Part shown: piece by piece, positions 10,460-19,283 of the stretch
How the letters are laid out: each line of letters starts with the position of its first letter
Numbering within the stretch: the first letter of the stretch is position 1
Assembly: GCA_016935195.1 (NCBI GenBank)
Contig: JAFGRL010000184.1
Location: 1 to 64,000, forward strand
Origin: Sedimentisphaerales bacterium
GTDB lineage: Bacteria > Planctomycetota > Phycisphaerae > Sedimentisphaerales > Anaerobacaceae
Direction: 5' to 3'
Length of the DNA stretch: 64,000 nucleotides
Translations under genes and position numbers: made by a program
Notes under the pieces: model-generated
What the model saw: only the letters and a program-made list of their open reading frames with translations
What the model was told of the DNA's origin: nothing
The model's database searches: none

Positions 10460-10504
10460 CGGGGTTTAGCTCAGTTTGGCTAGAGCGCCTGCTTTGGGAG
10501 CAGT
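10460..10504 (+). pseudogene. truncated tRNA-Pro (TGG), 5' half only
   Basis: CGGGGTTTAGCTCAGTTTGGCTAGAGCGCCTGCTTTGGGAGCAG matches acceptor 5' strand, D-arm and anticodon arm; no T-arm or acceptor 3' strand follows. Confidence 0.85.
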
Positions 10505-10642
10505 CTCGGTGGTTTCCTAACCACTTGCCAATAAGGTACTTACTATTTATGGCATAAGGACTTATGAACTGTTTTCAGACTCAAACTGGCACAATTTCTT
10601 ATCCGTCTTTCTGGCAAATGAGGTTGTCAGTAATAGGCGGAT

Positions 10643-11023
10643 TTACTTGAGGAATGCCAAGAAAATCCAAGCTATTATTGCTATTTGAAAGACAAAAACA
10701 ACCCAGAAAATTGTTTGGAATGAATGCTTTCTTGTTTTGTGTAAAGGGCTTCCAGCAAATAGAGCTAAGAAATGCAACACTCGTTCAGGTATTCGTAATA
10801 ACGATGTGTTGGAAGGAGCTTTATCTAGATCATACATTATAAAAGTTGTTATGTTTATTGAGATCAAATAAGAACAAAAAGAATTTATTTGGTGGTTGAT
10901 CCTGAAGTAACAGATGAAACTTAATACGACAAATCCAGTGATAGTGCCATATATCGCGTATGGAGATAACTGTTTCTCGCCCGGAATCACATTTCTTGCA
11001 GCCAAGCATGCATAATCTTGCAA
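10643..11023 (-). CDS. DUF1294-like small membrane protein (possibly degenerate)
   Basis: [46 protein letters not shown]-terminal start uncertain. Confidence 0.55.
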   Translation of the reverse strand: MQDYACLAARNVIPGEKQLSPYAIYGTITGFVVLSFICYFRINHQINSFCSYLISINITTFIMYDLDKAPSNTSLLRIPERVLHFLALFAGSPLHKTRKHSFQTIFWVVFVFQIAIIAWIFLAFLK

Positions 11024-11427
11024 TCAACGACAGAACGAAGCTGCTAAGTGATAACGGCTCAGCTCTTGTCGGAAAAGACTTTGGTGATTACCTGGAGGCC
11101 AAAGGTATAGGGCATATATTTGCATCGCCGTATCATCCGCAGACCAATGGCAAGATCGAATGGTATCATCGCTCGATGAAAGAAAAACTATTTTTACATG
11201 TATGGAAATTACCGGAAGAATTAGAAAAAGAGATCGCCAAGTTTGTCAGCTGGTATAACAAATGCAGGCATCATGAAGCTATTGGTAATGTGACACCTGA
11301 TGATGTCTATTTTGGCAGGCGGAAAGAAATATTGGAAAAGCGAAAACAGTTGAAAGCCAAAACAATTCTTGAAAGGAAAAGAATTAATTGTAAAATCATT
11401 GAGGGCGGAGCTGAAATCGTCTCCTAA
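11023..11427 (+). mobile_element. truncated DDE integrase-core transposase (IS3-like) C-terminal fragment
   Basis: [48 protein letters not shown]...[24 protein letters not shown]-terminal part and first catalytic Asp missing. Confidence 0.88.
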
Positions 11428-11514
11428 TTTAAAGGTAAATTTGTCTCATTTTTGCTGAAGACGTACATATACAGGTATGAAATAATAACAATTATTGGAG
11501 AGTGAGGTAGGGTG

Positions 11515-11661
11515 ATGAGAAGAACAATTCTTGTGATGGCAGTGTCAAATATTGCTTGGGCTACTGTCGATACCTTTGGGACGGGAGTAAATCAATTCAC
11601 AATCGACTTTGTGAGTATTTCCGGTGACATGGTAAACGGAGGAGCAAAAGAACGATTGTAA
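11515..11661 (+). pseudogene. truncated N-terminus resembling planctomycete formylglycine-generating-enzyme-like secreted proteins
   Basis: MRRTILVMAVSNIAWATVDTFGTGVNQFTIDFVSISGDMVNGGAKERL* - signal-like start plus FG(T/S)G.NQF.I.FV motif, then stop. Confidence 0.5.
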
Positions 11662-11792
11662 GAAAAGTCTATCAGCTTAGCCTTTAAAATGGAATTCGAA
11701 GATACATAATAGTTGCGTGAAACAAACAGTTCTCATTATGGATAGGGTAAAAAATGAGGCGGGGATGTGGCTGATGGGTTTCACGTAGTGGA

Positions 11793-12323
11793 CTACTGGA
11801 GATTCGATTTGAGAGTTGATATGTGTATTATAGCATCAAGCAGATTCGGATTAGACGCATTCCTCTGAGTATAAAAACTTTTAACCAGCAAAAAGCGGCT
11901 TGAAGACCTTGTTTTTAAAAGAATGTTAACGAGCTGCTTAATCGTTAGATTTTCCAGTTCAATCTCAGCAGTAATCTCAAAATAATCTGAATCCAGCTTC
12001 AATACATCTTGTTTCATCATTGTGATTTTTTTTATCAGGCCGGAATCTTTGAACATAGACTCCAGAAAGGGAATCAGCTCAAATCCTTTTTCTTCAAAAA
12101 CAGCTTGTTTCTTCAGATAATGCAATCTGTCTTGCATCGCAAGATATTGTGCGCTCTTTATTCGAAGCTGCTGAAGCACAGCTTGTTTTTCCGGTATTAC
12201 TCGTTTGAGAGTCTCCGTGCGCTCAATTGCAGGTCTGACAGCAAAAATAAATGACAACCATAAAGCGACAAGAATCGCGAAACCGACTAATAACCAGTGT
12301 TCTCTGCGTGTCAACCGTATCAT
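11793..12323 (-). CDS. gspM: type II secretion system protein M-like (GspM/PilO-like)
   Basis: Short N-terminal TM then coiled coil; position after GspL-like gene, 4-bp overlap. Confidence 0.65.
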   Translation of the reverse strand: MIRLTRREHWLLVGFAILVALWLSFIFAVRPAIERTETLKRVIPEKQAVLQQLRIKSAQYLAMQDRLHYLKKQAVFEEKGFELIPFLESMFKDSGLIKKITMMKQDVLKLDSDYFEITAEIELENLTIKQLVNILLKTRSSSRFLLVKSFYTQRNASNPNLLDAIIHISTLKSNLQ

Positions 12324-13798
12324 TTTTGCTCCGACATTTCAAGCAACATAAAGATAGTAAAGTGTACTGATTCGTTTTTCGGCTCCCTTCGAATATCCTG
12401 GACATCCACAGATGAAAACTGTGATGCCTTCTGCAATTGTTGCTGCCAATCGTATACTGATTCAAATGATTGGGCGATCCCTTTCAGCCGTACCGATTCA
12501 GTGTCTATTAAGATATTGTTAATACTGATATTCGCCTGTTGAGGGATGCTTATGGTGATAGCACGAAGGATTTCCAAAGGACCAACACCAGATTCAGAAA
12601 TCGGGGCAAATAGCATGTAGGTTTTTCGCAGTATCTGCCACTTCTGCTCCAACTGGGCAAGAGGATTTACGATGTTTTTTTCCTCTGGAAGAACATGGAC
12701 AAAAGTTTGTCTGATTTCGTTCCTGATATTGCGGTATTTTGTCTCTAAATGTGCCAGTCGCATAAAAAGCCCTATCGGTGAGACAACTACAATTGCAGCA
12801 ATCAGTATGCCAAGAGTTGTGAGCTCCTTTCTTAGGTTTAAAGCTTGCTTCTCGCTTCTATTATCGACATTGAGAAAATTGACTCCTACGTTTTTCTCAG
12901 GTGCCAGAAGCCTCAAAGCAAGTCCCTGGGCCACGCATACTTGAGCATGGCCATTGTCGCCCGCCGTGGATTTTACCCTGGCGTAGGGATTAACAATAAT
13001 TGTTTCGCAACAGAGGCATTGTTCAATGGCAGTCTGCAACTCATTGGGAGTTTGGCCCTGGACGACCAGATAAATCTTAGTGTTCTGCTCAATCTCGGTA
13101 CCGAGAACTTTCCACCAAGTGATTCTTGCCTCGCGTGAGAAGGTCTCTATGAGTTGTTGCTGAGCTAAACCAGCATCGTTTTGCGAACGGGAGACAATCG
13201 GGATATTTCTAACGATCAAAATATCATTGTCCTTTGTGACTGCAAAGGTAAGATAGGAAGTATTTATATATACAATTATAGCAAGACCGACTGCAATTTC
13301 AGGATGATTGGTTACAATTGTAGCGTAAATCGCAAAAATATCTGCATCTACCAGCTTGGGATACATTTTTCCTTCGGCTAAGACGTTTAGCCGTTCGCGT
13401 AACGATTTTTTCGTAAGCGCTACTGTCAGCGCAGAATACTTTTCATCAGGCAGTTGGCGATATGAGTATGGCTGGGCAATTATCTCATCAGGTTTGACGG
13501 GAAAACTGTGTTCCAGAGCGGACATCTCACCTTTGTGGATTTGCTCCAGCGTGGTAGAGTCAATTTCTACATTTGTAAAAAAAGCACCATCGTGTGGGAT
13601 TCCCATAGCCACATCAGCGCGATGGTCAAATCCGTGTTGGCTAGTCAGGGACCTGAGTTTCTCTGATGGCGAATCTTTCTTTCGCCGTATTTGGGCAGTG
13701 AAGACTTTTTCAAGACAGAACTGGTCTAAGTCGCGTGCAATCTGCACCGCGCACACGTAGGAAGATGTCATGTCTATACCAATGCATCGCTTAACCAT
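12320..13798 (-). CDS. gspL: GspL-like protein, PilM-like actin fold plus PilN-like domain
   Basis: MVKRCIGIDMTSSYVCAVQIAR (PilM-like start) with C-terminal TM and PilN-like region. Confidence 0.7.
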   Translation of the reverse strand: MVKRCIGIDMTSSYVCAVQIARDLDQFCLEKVFTAQIRRKKDSPSEKLRSLTSQHGFDHRADVAMGIPHDGAFFTNVEIDSTTLEQIHKGEMSALEHSFPVKPDEIIAQPYSYRQLPDEKYSALTVALTKKSLRERLNVLAEGKMYPKLVDADIFAIYATIVTNHPEIAVGLAIIVYINTSYLTFAVTKDNDILIVRNIPIVSRSQNDAGLAQQQLIETFSREARITWWKVLGTEIEQNTKIYLVVQGQTPNELQTAIEQCLCCETIIVNPYARVKSTAGDNGHAQVCVAQGLALRLLAPEKNVGVNFLNVDNRSEKQALNLRKELTTLGILIAAIVVVSPIGLFMRLAHLETKYRNIRNEIRQTFVHVLPEEKNIVNPLAQLEQKWQILRKTYMLFAPISESGVGPLEILRAITISIPQQANISINNILIDTESVRLKGIAQSFESVYDWQQQLQKASQFSSVDVQDIRREPKNESVHFTIFMLLEMSEQK

Positions 13799-13847
13799 TG
13801 TTCTCTCTTTTGCCTATTTATACTCCGATACCCGAATGAGCGGTTTT

Positions 13848-14837
13848 TTAAACTTCTTTGTAAAGAATCACATCAATATTTTTGGTTTTCACGTTTTTTC
13901 GAAGTACTGCAACTATTTTGCAGGTAAAATTGTCAACAATTCCTTGCGACGTGACACGATAATATTGGTCTGGGTGGCTTACAGTGGCTGTCTTCTTAAT
14001 TGTCTGATAGATACTGTCTGTAACCAAAGGTAAATCCCGCAGCTCAGTTATGTTCTCAAAAGGCTTTAGCTGTCTTCGCTCAATAATCATTTCGGCCACA
14101 GAGGGGTCCTTTTCTTCCAAGAGACTCTGAATAACAAGCTTGGAGGCGGAATTGATATTGACTTTTCCGTCGCCTTTTACCGTTACGTAATCATATATGA
14201 GGTCGAATATATCCTGTTTCACGCCTTTGACTAAGAGCAGTTCTTCAATTGTCTCAAGCGAAGCATTCTTGCAAGTGTAAGGGGGCTTCAGACTGCTATA
14301 GTAGCTTGACTCTGCTCCGGGATTGTTGTGCTTTACAAAGGGCAGATACGTAACTTGTTCGTCATTGTCTGTCCAGTCGATAATTGATGGCACAAGGTCG
14401 TAGCTGATACGAGCCTGCCCAGAATTCTTTCGGTTTAACAGTTTTATGAGCTGAAGCAGTTGACCAATTCTGGTTTGATTTAGCCTGCCACTGGCATCTC
14501 TAAGCATGTTTAGATTAAATTTTCCATTCTCTTCGGAGATGGCCAACGAACACTGTCCATCACCTATAGGGAAAACAGTCTCTTGTGACAACAGGTCAGT
14601 CACATTGTTTCGTGTATGGCTATCCGAATTGGCCGCGATACTGGCGATAGCAATATTGAGCCCTGCTCTGGCGCAATTAAGTGCCTTTTCTGATTTTAAG
14701 AAACTGTTCGCAGAAGAGATGTTGGCGCGAGATTTGTAATTGAAACCAAGCACCAGCACATGTAGCAGGATGATCATGCAAAGGACAACTACAGCTATGA
14801 ATCCTTTTCGTTCTGTTTTTGCCTGTTTTATTCTCAT
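13848..14837 (-). CDS. gspK: general secretion pathway protein K
   Basis: Prepilin-like N-term GFIAVVVLCMIILLHVLVLGF; VPSIIDWTDNDEQ; helix-hairpin-helix VNINSASKLVIQSLLEEKD. Confidence 0.85.
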   Translation of the reverse strand: MRIKQAKTERKGFIAVVVLCMIILLHVLVLGFNYKSRANISSANSFLKSEKALNCARAGLNIAIASIAANSDSHTRNNVTDLLSQETVFPIGDGQCSLAISEENGKFNLNMLRDASGRLNQTRIGQLLQLIKLLNRKNSGQARISYDLVPSIIDWTDNDEQVTYLPFVKHNNPGAESSYYSSLKPPYTCKNASLETIEELLLVKGVKQDIFDLIYDYVTVKGDGKVNINSASKLVIQSLLEEKDPSVAEMIIERRQLKPFENITELRDLPLVTDSIYQTIKKTATVSHPDQYYRVTSQGIVDNFTCKIVAVLRKNVKTKNIDVILYKEV

Positions 14838-14852
14838 AACTTGTTAATAGCA

Positions 14853-15581
14853 TTATTTTGTAATGTTCGAACTGGCAAGGCAATTTACATACGCAGTAGT
14901 CGTGTAATGACATTGCCGATGGTTGTCATCTTGGCTTATAACAGTAATTCTTACTATACGCGGGAGGCTCTTACTGTCATTGAAATCCCACTTGGACAGC
15001 CACAGCTGTCCGTCAAAAAAGGCTAACTCGAAAGATACAATATTGGTTAAAATTGGTTGCCAATTTTTTACTGAGCCGACATTTGTAGCTGCCCCGATAA
15101 ATCGTTGCTCGCTTACGAAAAGCACACCCCTTGTTTTATCAAATTTGTAAACAACATCGAATAAGCCATTCTGTGGAACTTTGCCGCTTAATATTGTGTT
15201 CGTGGTTACTAGGTGTAAAACTTCCCCGCCGGGAATGTCGGGATTGCTATTCAAATAGTTGATCCTTCTTTTGGGTTCTGTTCTTTGCAGGGAGACTGAT
15301 TGGGCGGGATCAAAAGACTTAGCGTCTGTGTCGGAGAACGGTAACGTATCTTTTGCTGTGTTCACTGAATGTGGCGCGTAGGCGCACCGTATTTGTCGGG
15401 CCATTCGCTCCACTGTCTGGCGTAAGTATTGAAAGGGAACAATTGTGTTATCACAGGCTTCAGCGGACCTGGACGTCGCGGCAAAGCTGCCATGCAATAT
15501 AAAGAGAATCGTGACAATTATTGCAAGAGCCACGAGAATCTCAACAAGTGTAAAACTATCTTTTCTTGTTCTATTGCTCAT
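14853..15581 (-). CDS. gspJ: type II secretion pseudopilin GspJ-like
   Basis: Prepilin motif DSFTLVEILVALAIIVTILFIL; gene order. Confidence 0.8.
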   Translation of the reverse strand: MSNRTRKDSFTLVEILVALAIIVTILFILHGSFAATSRSAEACDNTIVPFQYLRQTVERMARQIRCAYAPHSVNTAKDTLPFSDTDAKSFDPAQSVSLQRTEPKRRINYLNSNPDIPGGEVLHLVTTNTILSGKVPQNGLFDVVYKFDKTRGVLFVSEQRFIGAATNVGSVKNWQPILTNIVSFELAFFDGQLWLSKWDFNDSKSLPRIVRITVISQDDNHRQCHYTTTAYVNCLASSNITK

Positions 15582-16005
15582 TCAATTTCCTGTTGGCAAC
15601 GTAAGTTAACATTTGTATTTGTTTTCTGCCCATCTCCTTTTTCCAACTGACGTCTACAAGTATTTTGCGCAATCCGCTAATATCGGTTTGGTCCAACTGG
15701 GACAGTTGCAGGTCTGCCACCTCAGTTCTCCAGTTGAAGCTCAAGTTGTCTTTCTCTGTAATTCCCGTTTCGATACCGACATGCGGATAACCACGGGCCA
15801 GCGTCTCAGCGATTTTATCTTCGGCTAATGAGATAGCATGGGAGGTGCTTTTGGCTATACCGATCATGCCGACACTTCTAATATGCAAACTCATCAGCGC
15901 TGTGAGAGCGATTGAGACCATCGCAAGGGCCACGACAACCTCAACGAAGGTAAGGCCGCCGGCGCGTTCTTTCTTTATTGCTGAGAGAGTATTCTTCTTT
16001 CGCAT
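15571..16005 (-). CDS. gspI: type II secretion pseudopilin GspI-like
   Basis: GGLTFVEVVVALAMVSIALTALMSLH prepilin motif; start taken at MRKKNTL. Confidence 0.8.
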   Translation of the reverse strand: MRKKNTLSAIKKERAGGLTFVEVVVALAMVSIALTALMSLHIRSVGMIGIAKSTSHAISLAEDKIAETLARGYPHVGIETGITEKDNLSFNWRTEVADLQLSQLDQTDISGLRKILVDVSWKKEMGRKQIQMLTYVANRKLNEQ

Positions 16006-16012
16006 ATTGTGC

Positions 16013-16489
16013 TCAGCCTTCAAAGTTCCAGCTTTCAATGTCAGCGTTATCTTCTGTGCCGCCATCCTCGCCGTCTTTTCCATAAGACTCCAGGTCGTAG
16101 TCTTTGCTGTGGATTGCCGGCGAAACATAGATATATTCGTTACCCCATGGGTCCGAAGGCACTTTGTCAAGGTACCCATCACTATTGTAGCCCTTTATCC
16201 CGGGGTCTGAAACGAGCACACCAAGACTTTCGGAGGTTGTGGGGAAGCGGCCTGTATCGGTTTTGAACAAAGCCAGTGCTGATTCGATATTGCGTATATC
16301 GATTTTGGCCTTCATCCTTCGAGCTTGCTCTGGCCTTTTTAATATTCTCGGCACAATTACTGTCGACAAAAGGCCGAGAATCAGAATCACAATCATAAGC
16401 TCAATTAAAGTAAAACCGATGGCCCGCGATGGCGCAATCCCCATAGACACTGCTGGAAACGCTGGTTTTCGTTCCTTTTCTTCCATCAT
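16013..16489 (-). CDS. gspG: type II secretion major pseudopilin GspG
   Basis: GFTLIELMIVILILGLLSTVIVPRI; DTGRFPTTSESLGVLV; LDKVPSDPWGNEYIYVSP. Confidence 0.95.
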   Translation of the reverse strand: MMEEKERKPAFPAVSMGIAPSRAIGFTLIELMIVILILGLLSTVIVPRILKRPEQARRMKAKIDIRNIESALALFKTDTGRFPTTSESLGVLVSDPGIKGYNSDGYLDKVPSDPWGNEYIYVSPAIHSKDYDLESYGKDGEDGGTEDNADIESWNFEG

Positions 16490-16504
16490 CTTATTGACTT
16501 TCTG

Positions 16505-17689
16505 TTAAATTAGCTGATTTATTTCGAATATAGGCAGTAAAATGGCCATCACTATGAAACCTACTATGCCTCCCATAAGCAGCAGTATGGCAGGTTCAAG
16601 CAATGAGGTGAGCGTTTTAGCGGTTATCTCAACCTCATCGTCGTACATATCTGCGATGTTTATAAGGCCTGTTTCTATCTCACCGCTGATCTGCCCCGTT
16701 GCTATTATGTGAAAGACAATGGGTGGAAACAAACGTGTTTTTTGTATTGCGTTTGCGATATTATCTCCTCTGCTGACAAGTCCCTTTACAGAGTCTAAGG
16801 CTGCTGCGATAAAACTGTTTTGAACCACACGTTTTGCAATTTCAATGGCATTGAGTATGGGAATTCCGCAGATAAGAAGCGTTCCCAGTGTTCTTGTCAG
16901 GCGTGCTATCTCTAATTTAAGGAAAAGACTGCCAAACAACGGCAGCTTCAGCTTGTAGCGATCCACAAACAATCTACCCTCTTTGGTTTTGTAAGCAGCT
17001 GCTATACCGAACAAGGCCACGCAGGCAACAATGACTATTGACACACAGTACGTTTTCGTAAAGGCACTCGCTGAAATAAGTAGTCTTGTTGGCCAGGGAA
17101 GAGTACGATTCATTTCAAGAAAGATTCCAGTGATGGTCGGCACCACAAAAGACAAAAGAAACACCACCACACCTATAGCAACGACAATCATCATTAGCGG
17201 ATAAGCGACAGCGAGCTTCACCTTGGCGACAAGGTGAAGGCGTTTCTCCATCATTTCCGCCAGGTGCAGTAACGTTTCTTCCAAAGCGCCACCTGCTTCT
17301 CCTGCTGCCACCATATTGACAAAGAGGTTTGAGAAGACGTCTGGGTGTTTTGCAAGTGCATCAGCCAGTGTACTTCCGGCATTAACATCATCTGCAACCT
17401 GTTCTATAATTACTGCTATCGGGTCTTCCCCAGAGCCAAAGCGGGCTATTTTAGGCCCAAGAATGCTTTGTAGTTGTTCTGCGAGCGCACGCAGGGCAGG
17501 TACGAGCGGCATGCCAGCATTCAGCAGTGTTGCCAACTGGCGTGTCAAACTGCATATTTCCCTTGTGCTGACCCTTCTGAGAGTGTCTCGCTTATGGGGC
17601 CGTTTCTTCGCATCAGGCATATCTTTGCGTGCCACTCGACGCTTCGGCAGTGCTCTTGTGTTCGGCAATTTACATTCAACTTCTGACAC
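16505..17689 (-). CDS. gspF: type II secretion inner membrane protein GspF
   Basis: TRQLATLLNAGMPLVPALRAL; VNMVAAGEAGGALEETLLHLAEMME; SLLEPAILLLMGGIVGFIVMAILLPIFEINQ. Confidence 0.95.
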   Translation of the reverse strand: MSEVECKLPNTRALPKRRVARKDMPDAKKRPHKRDTLRRVSTREICSLTRQLATLLNAGMPLVPALRALAEQLQSILGPKIARFGSGEDPIAVIIEQVADDVNAGSTLADALAKHPDVFSNLFVNMVAAGEAGGALEETLLHLAEMMEKRLHLVAKVKLAVAYPLMMIVVAIGVVVFLLSFVVPTITGIFLEMNRTLPWPTRLLISASAFTKTYCVSIVIVACVALFGIAAAYKTKEGRLFVDRYKLKLPLFGSLFLKLEIARLTRTLGTLLICGIPILNAIEIAKRVVQNSFIAAALDSVKGLVSRGDNIANAIQKTRLFPPIVFHIIATGQISGEIETGLINIADMYDDEVEITAKTLTSLLEPAILLLMGGIVGFIVMAILLPIFEINQLI

Positions 17690-19283
17690 GTTCCATTACC
17701 TCGAATCTGCTTGAACAATCCTGTGTGACTCTGCAAACTTCCTCAAGTGTAGTTTCACCAGCCAGGGCTTTTCGCAGGCCGTCTTCTCGCAAAGTGCTCA
17801 TACCCTTTTCGATAGCAATTTCTTTAATAACTTGTGACGTGCTTCGCTTTGCTATTAGTTCTTTTATATCGTCATCGATCACTAAGAGCTCAAAGAGCCC
17901 CGTTCTTCCCAAGTATCCTGTGTTAAGACAGGTTTCGCAACCGGCTCCTTTGTAGAACTGTGTCGGCGTGGTCGGTATTGTTCCATTTGTGTTCAACGAA
18001 GAGAGTATTTCCTGGTCCGGTTCGTGCAGCCTCTTGCAGTCTGGGCAGATAATCCGTGAAAGCCTCTGCGCCATAACTGCCACGACTGATGAGGAAATCA
18101 GGTAAGGTTCCACACCCATATCTATCAGACGGGTCATCGCTGAAGCTGAATCGTTCGTGTGCAGAGTGCTTAGAACTAAATGACCTGTCAAAGAAGCCTG
18201 GATTGCGATTTGGGCAGTCTCGACATCACGAATTTCTCCTATCATAATTACATCAGGGTCCTGCCTTAGGATGTGACGAAGACAATTGGCAAACTTAAGA
18301 TTAATTTTCGGTTTAACCTGCATCTGGCCAACGCCTGGTAGTTCATACTCAATGGGATCTTCAACCGTAAGGATATTTCTTTCTTCGCAGTTAAGTTCAT
18401 TAATCGCTGCGTAGAGTGTCGTTGTCTTACCGCTACCGGTAGGGCCGGTGATAAGGATTATACCGTGCGCTGATCTAATCACATTTCTAAAGCGGCGGAG
18501 TACTTCCGGACAAAATCCTATATCATCCAAATCCAGTTCACCGCTTCCTTTGTTCAGTAACCTAAGTACTATGCGTTCACCGCCCAGTGTCGGAATCACC
18601 GAAACTCGAATATCTACGAACTCCTGGCCAATTTTTACACGGCTTTTGCCATCCTGTGGCAATCTTCGTTCAGCGATGTTGAGATTTGCCATGATCTTAA
18701 GTCGTGACAGTAGCGCTGCCGTCTGCTGCTTTGGCAAACTAAGCACTTCGTGCAACACGCCATCAATCCGAAAACGTATTCGCATCTCGCTTTCGTACGG
18801 TTCCATGTGAATATCACTTGCCCGACTGTGAAGCGCCTGAAAGAAAATCTTGTTAACTAATTTTATCACCGGTGCCTTATTGGCGATGCTAAGCAGGTCT
18901 TCAGCCTGGCCGTGAATAAAAGCTGAATCATTAGATTCGCTTTCAGTTTCCGGTAGTTCCCACACGTCGGAATCTTCGTAATCGCTATTTGAAGCGGCAC
19001 TGTGATAATAGCACCGACTTATGGCTTGCTCTATTGCGGATGTGGGGCAAATAACGCGTATGCAAGCTTGGCCGAGGATACTCAAAATAGCATCATACGC
19101 TTCTACGTTAAGTGGGTCAGCCAACGCTATCGCAATTTGGCCATTATCCAGTGTGATTGGGATGGCGCACTGCCGTTTTAGAAACTCAAGCGGAAGATTT
19201 TTTACGAGTTCCGGATTCAACTGCTGTGGCGATATGGTTTTCAAACGCATTTCGCCTGGCTGTTTTGTCATTTGTTCACTCAT
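17676..19283 (-). CDS. gspE: type II secretion ATPase GspE
   Basis: ILITGPTGSGKTTTLYAAI; VEDPIEYELPGVGQMQV; LRQDPDVIMIGEIRDVETAQIAIQASLTGHLVLSTLHTNDS; CPDC/CETCLNTGYLGRTGLFELL. Confidence 0.97.
   Translation of the reverse strand: MSEQMTKQPGEMRLKTISPQQLNPELVKNLPLEFLKRQCAIPITLDNGQIAIALADPLNVEAYDAILSILGQACIRVICPTSAIEQAISRCYYHSAASNSDYEDSDVWELPETESESNDSAFIHGQAEDLLSIANKAPVIKLVNKIFFQALHSRASDIHMEPYESEMRIRFRIDGVLHEVLSLPKQQTAALLSRLKIMANLNIAERRLPQDGKSRVKIGQEFVDIRVSVIPTLGGERIVLRLLNKGSGELDLDDIGFCPEVLRRFRNVIRSAHGIILITGPTGSGKTTTLYAAINELNCEERNILTVEDPIEYELPGVGQMQVKPKINLKFANCLRHILRQDPDVIMIGEIRDVETAQIAIQASLTGHLVLSTLHTNDSASAMTRLIDMGVEPYLISSSVVAVMAQRLSRIICPDCKRLHEPDQEILSSLNTNGTIPTTPTQFYKGAGCETCLNTGYLGRTGLFELLVIDDDIKELIAKRSTSQVIKEIAIEKGMSTLREDGLRKALAGETTLEEVCRVTQDCSSRFEVMERVRS

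Noticed and set aside
10460-10640. Group I intron splitting tRNA-Pro
   Set aside because: No T-arm or acceptor 3' strand (AACCCCG) is seen downstream, and the break is at the end of the anticodon stem, not inside the loop.
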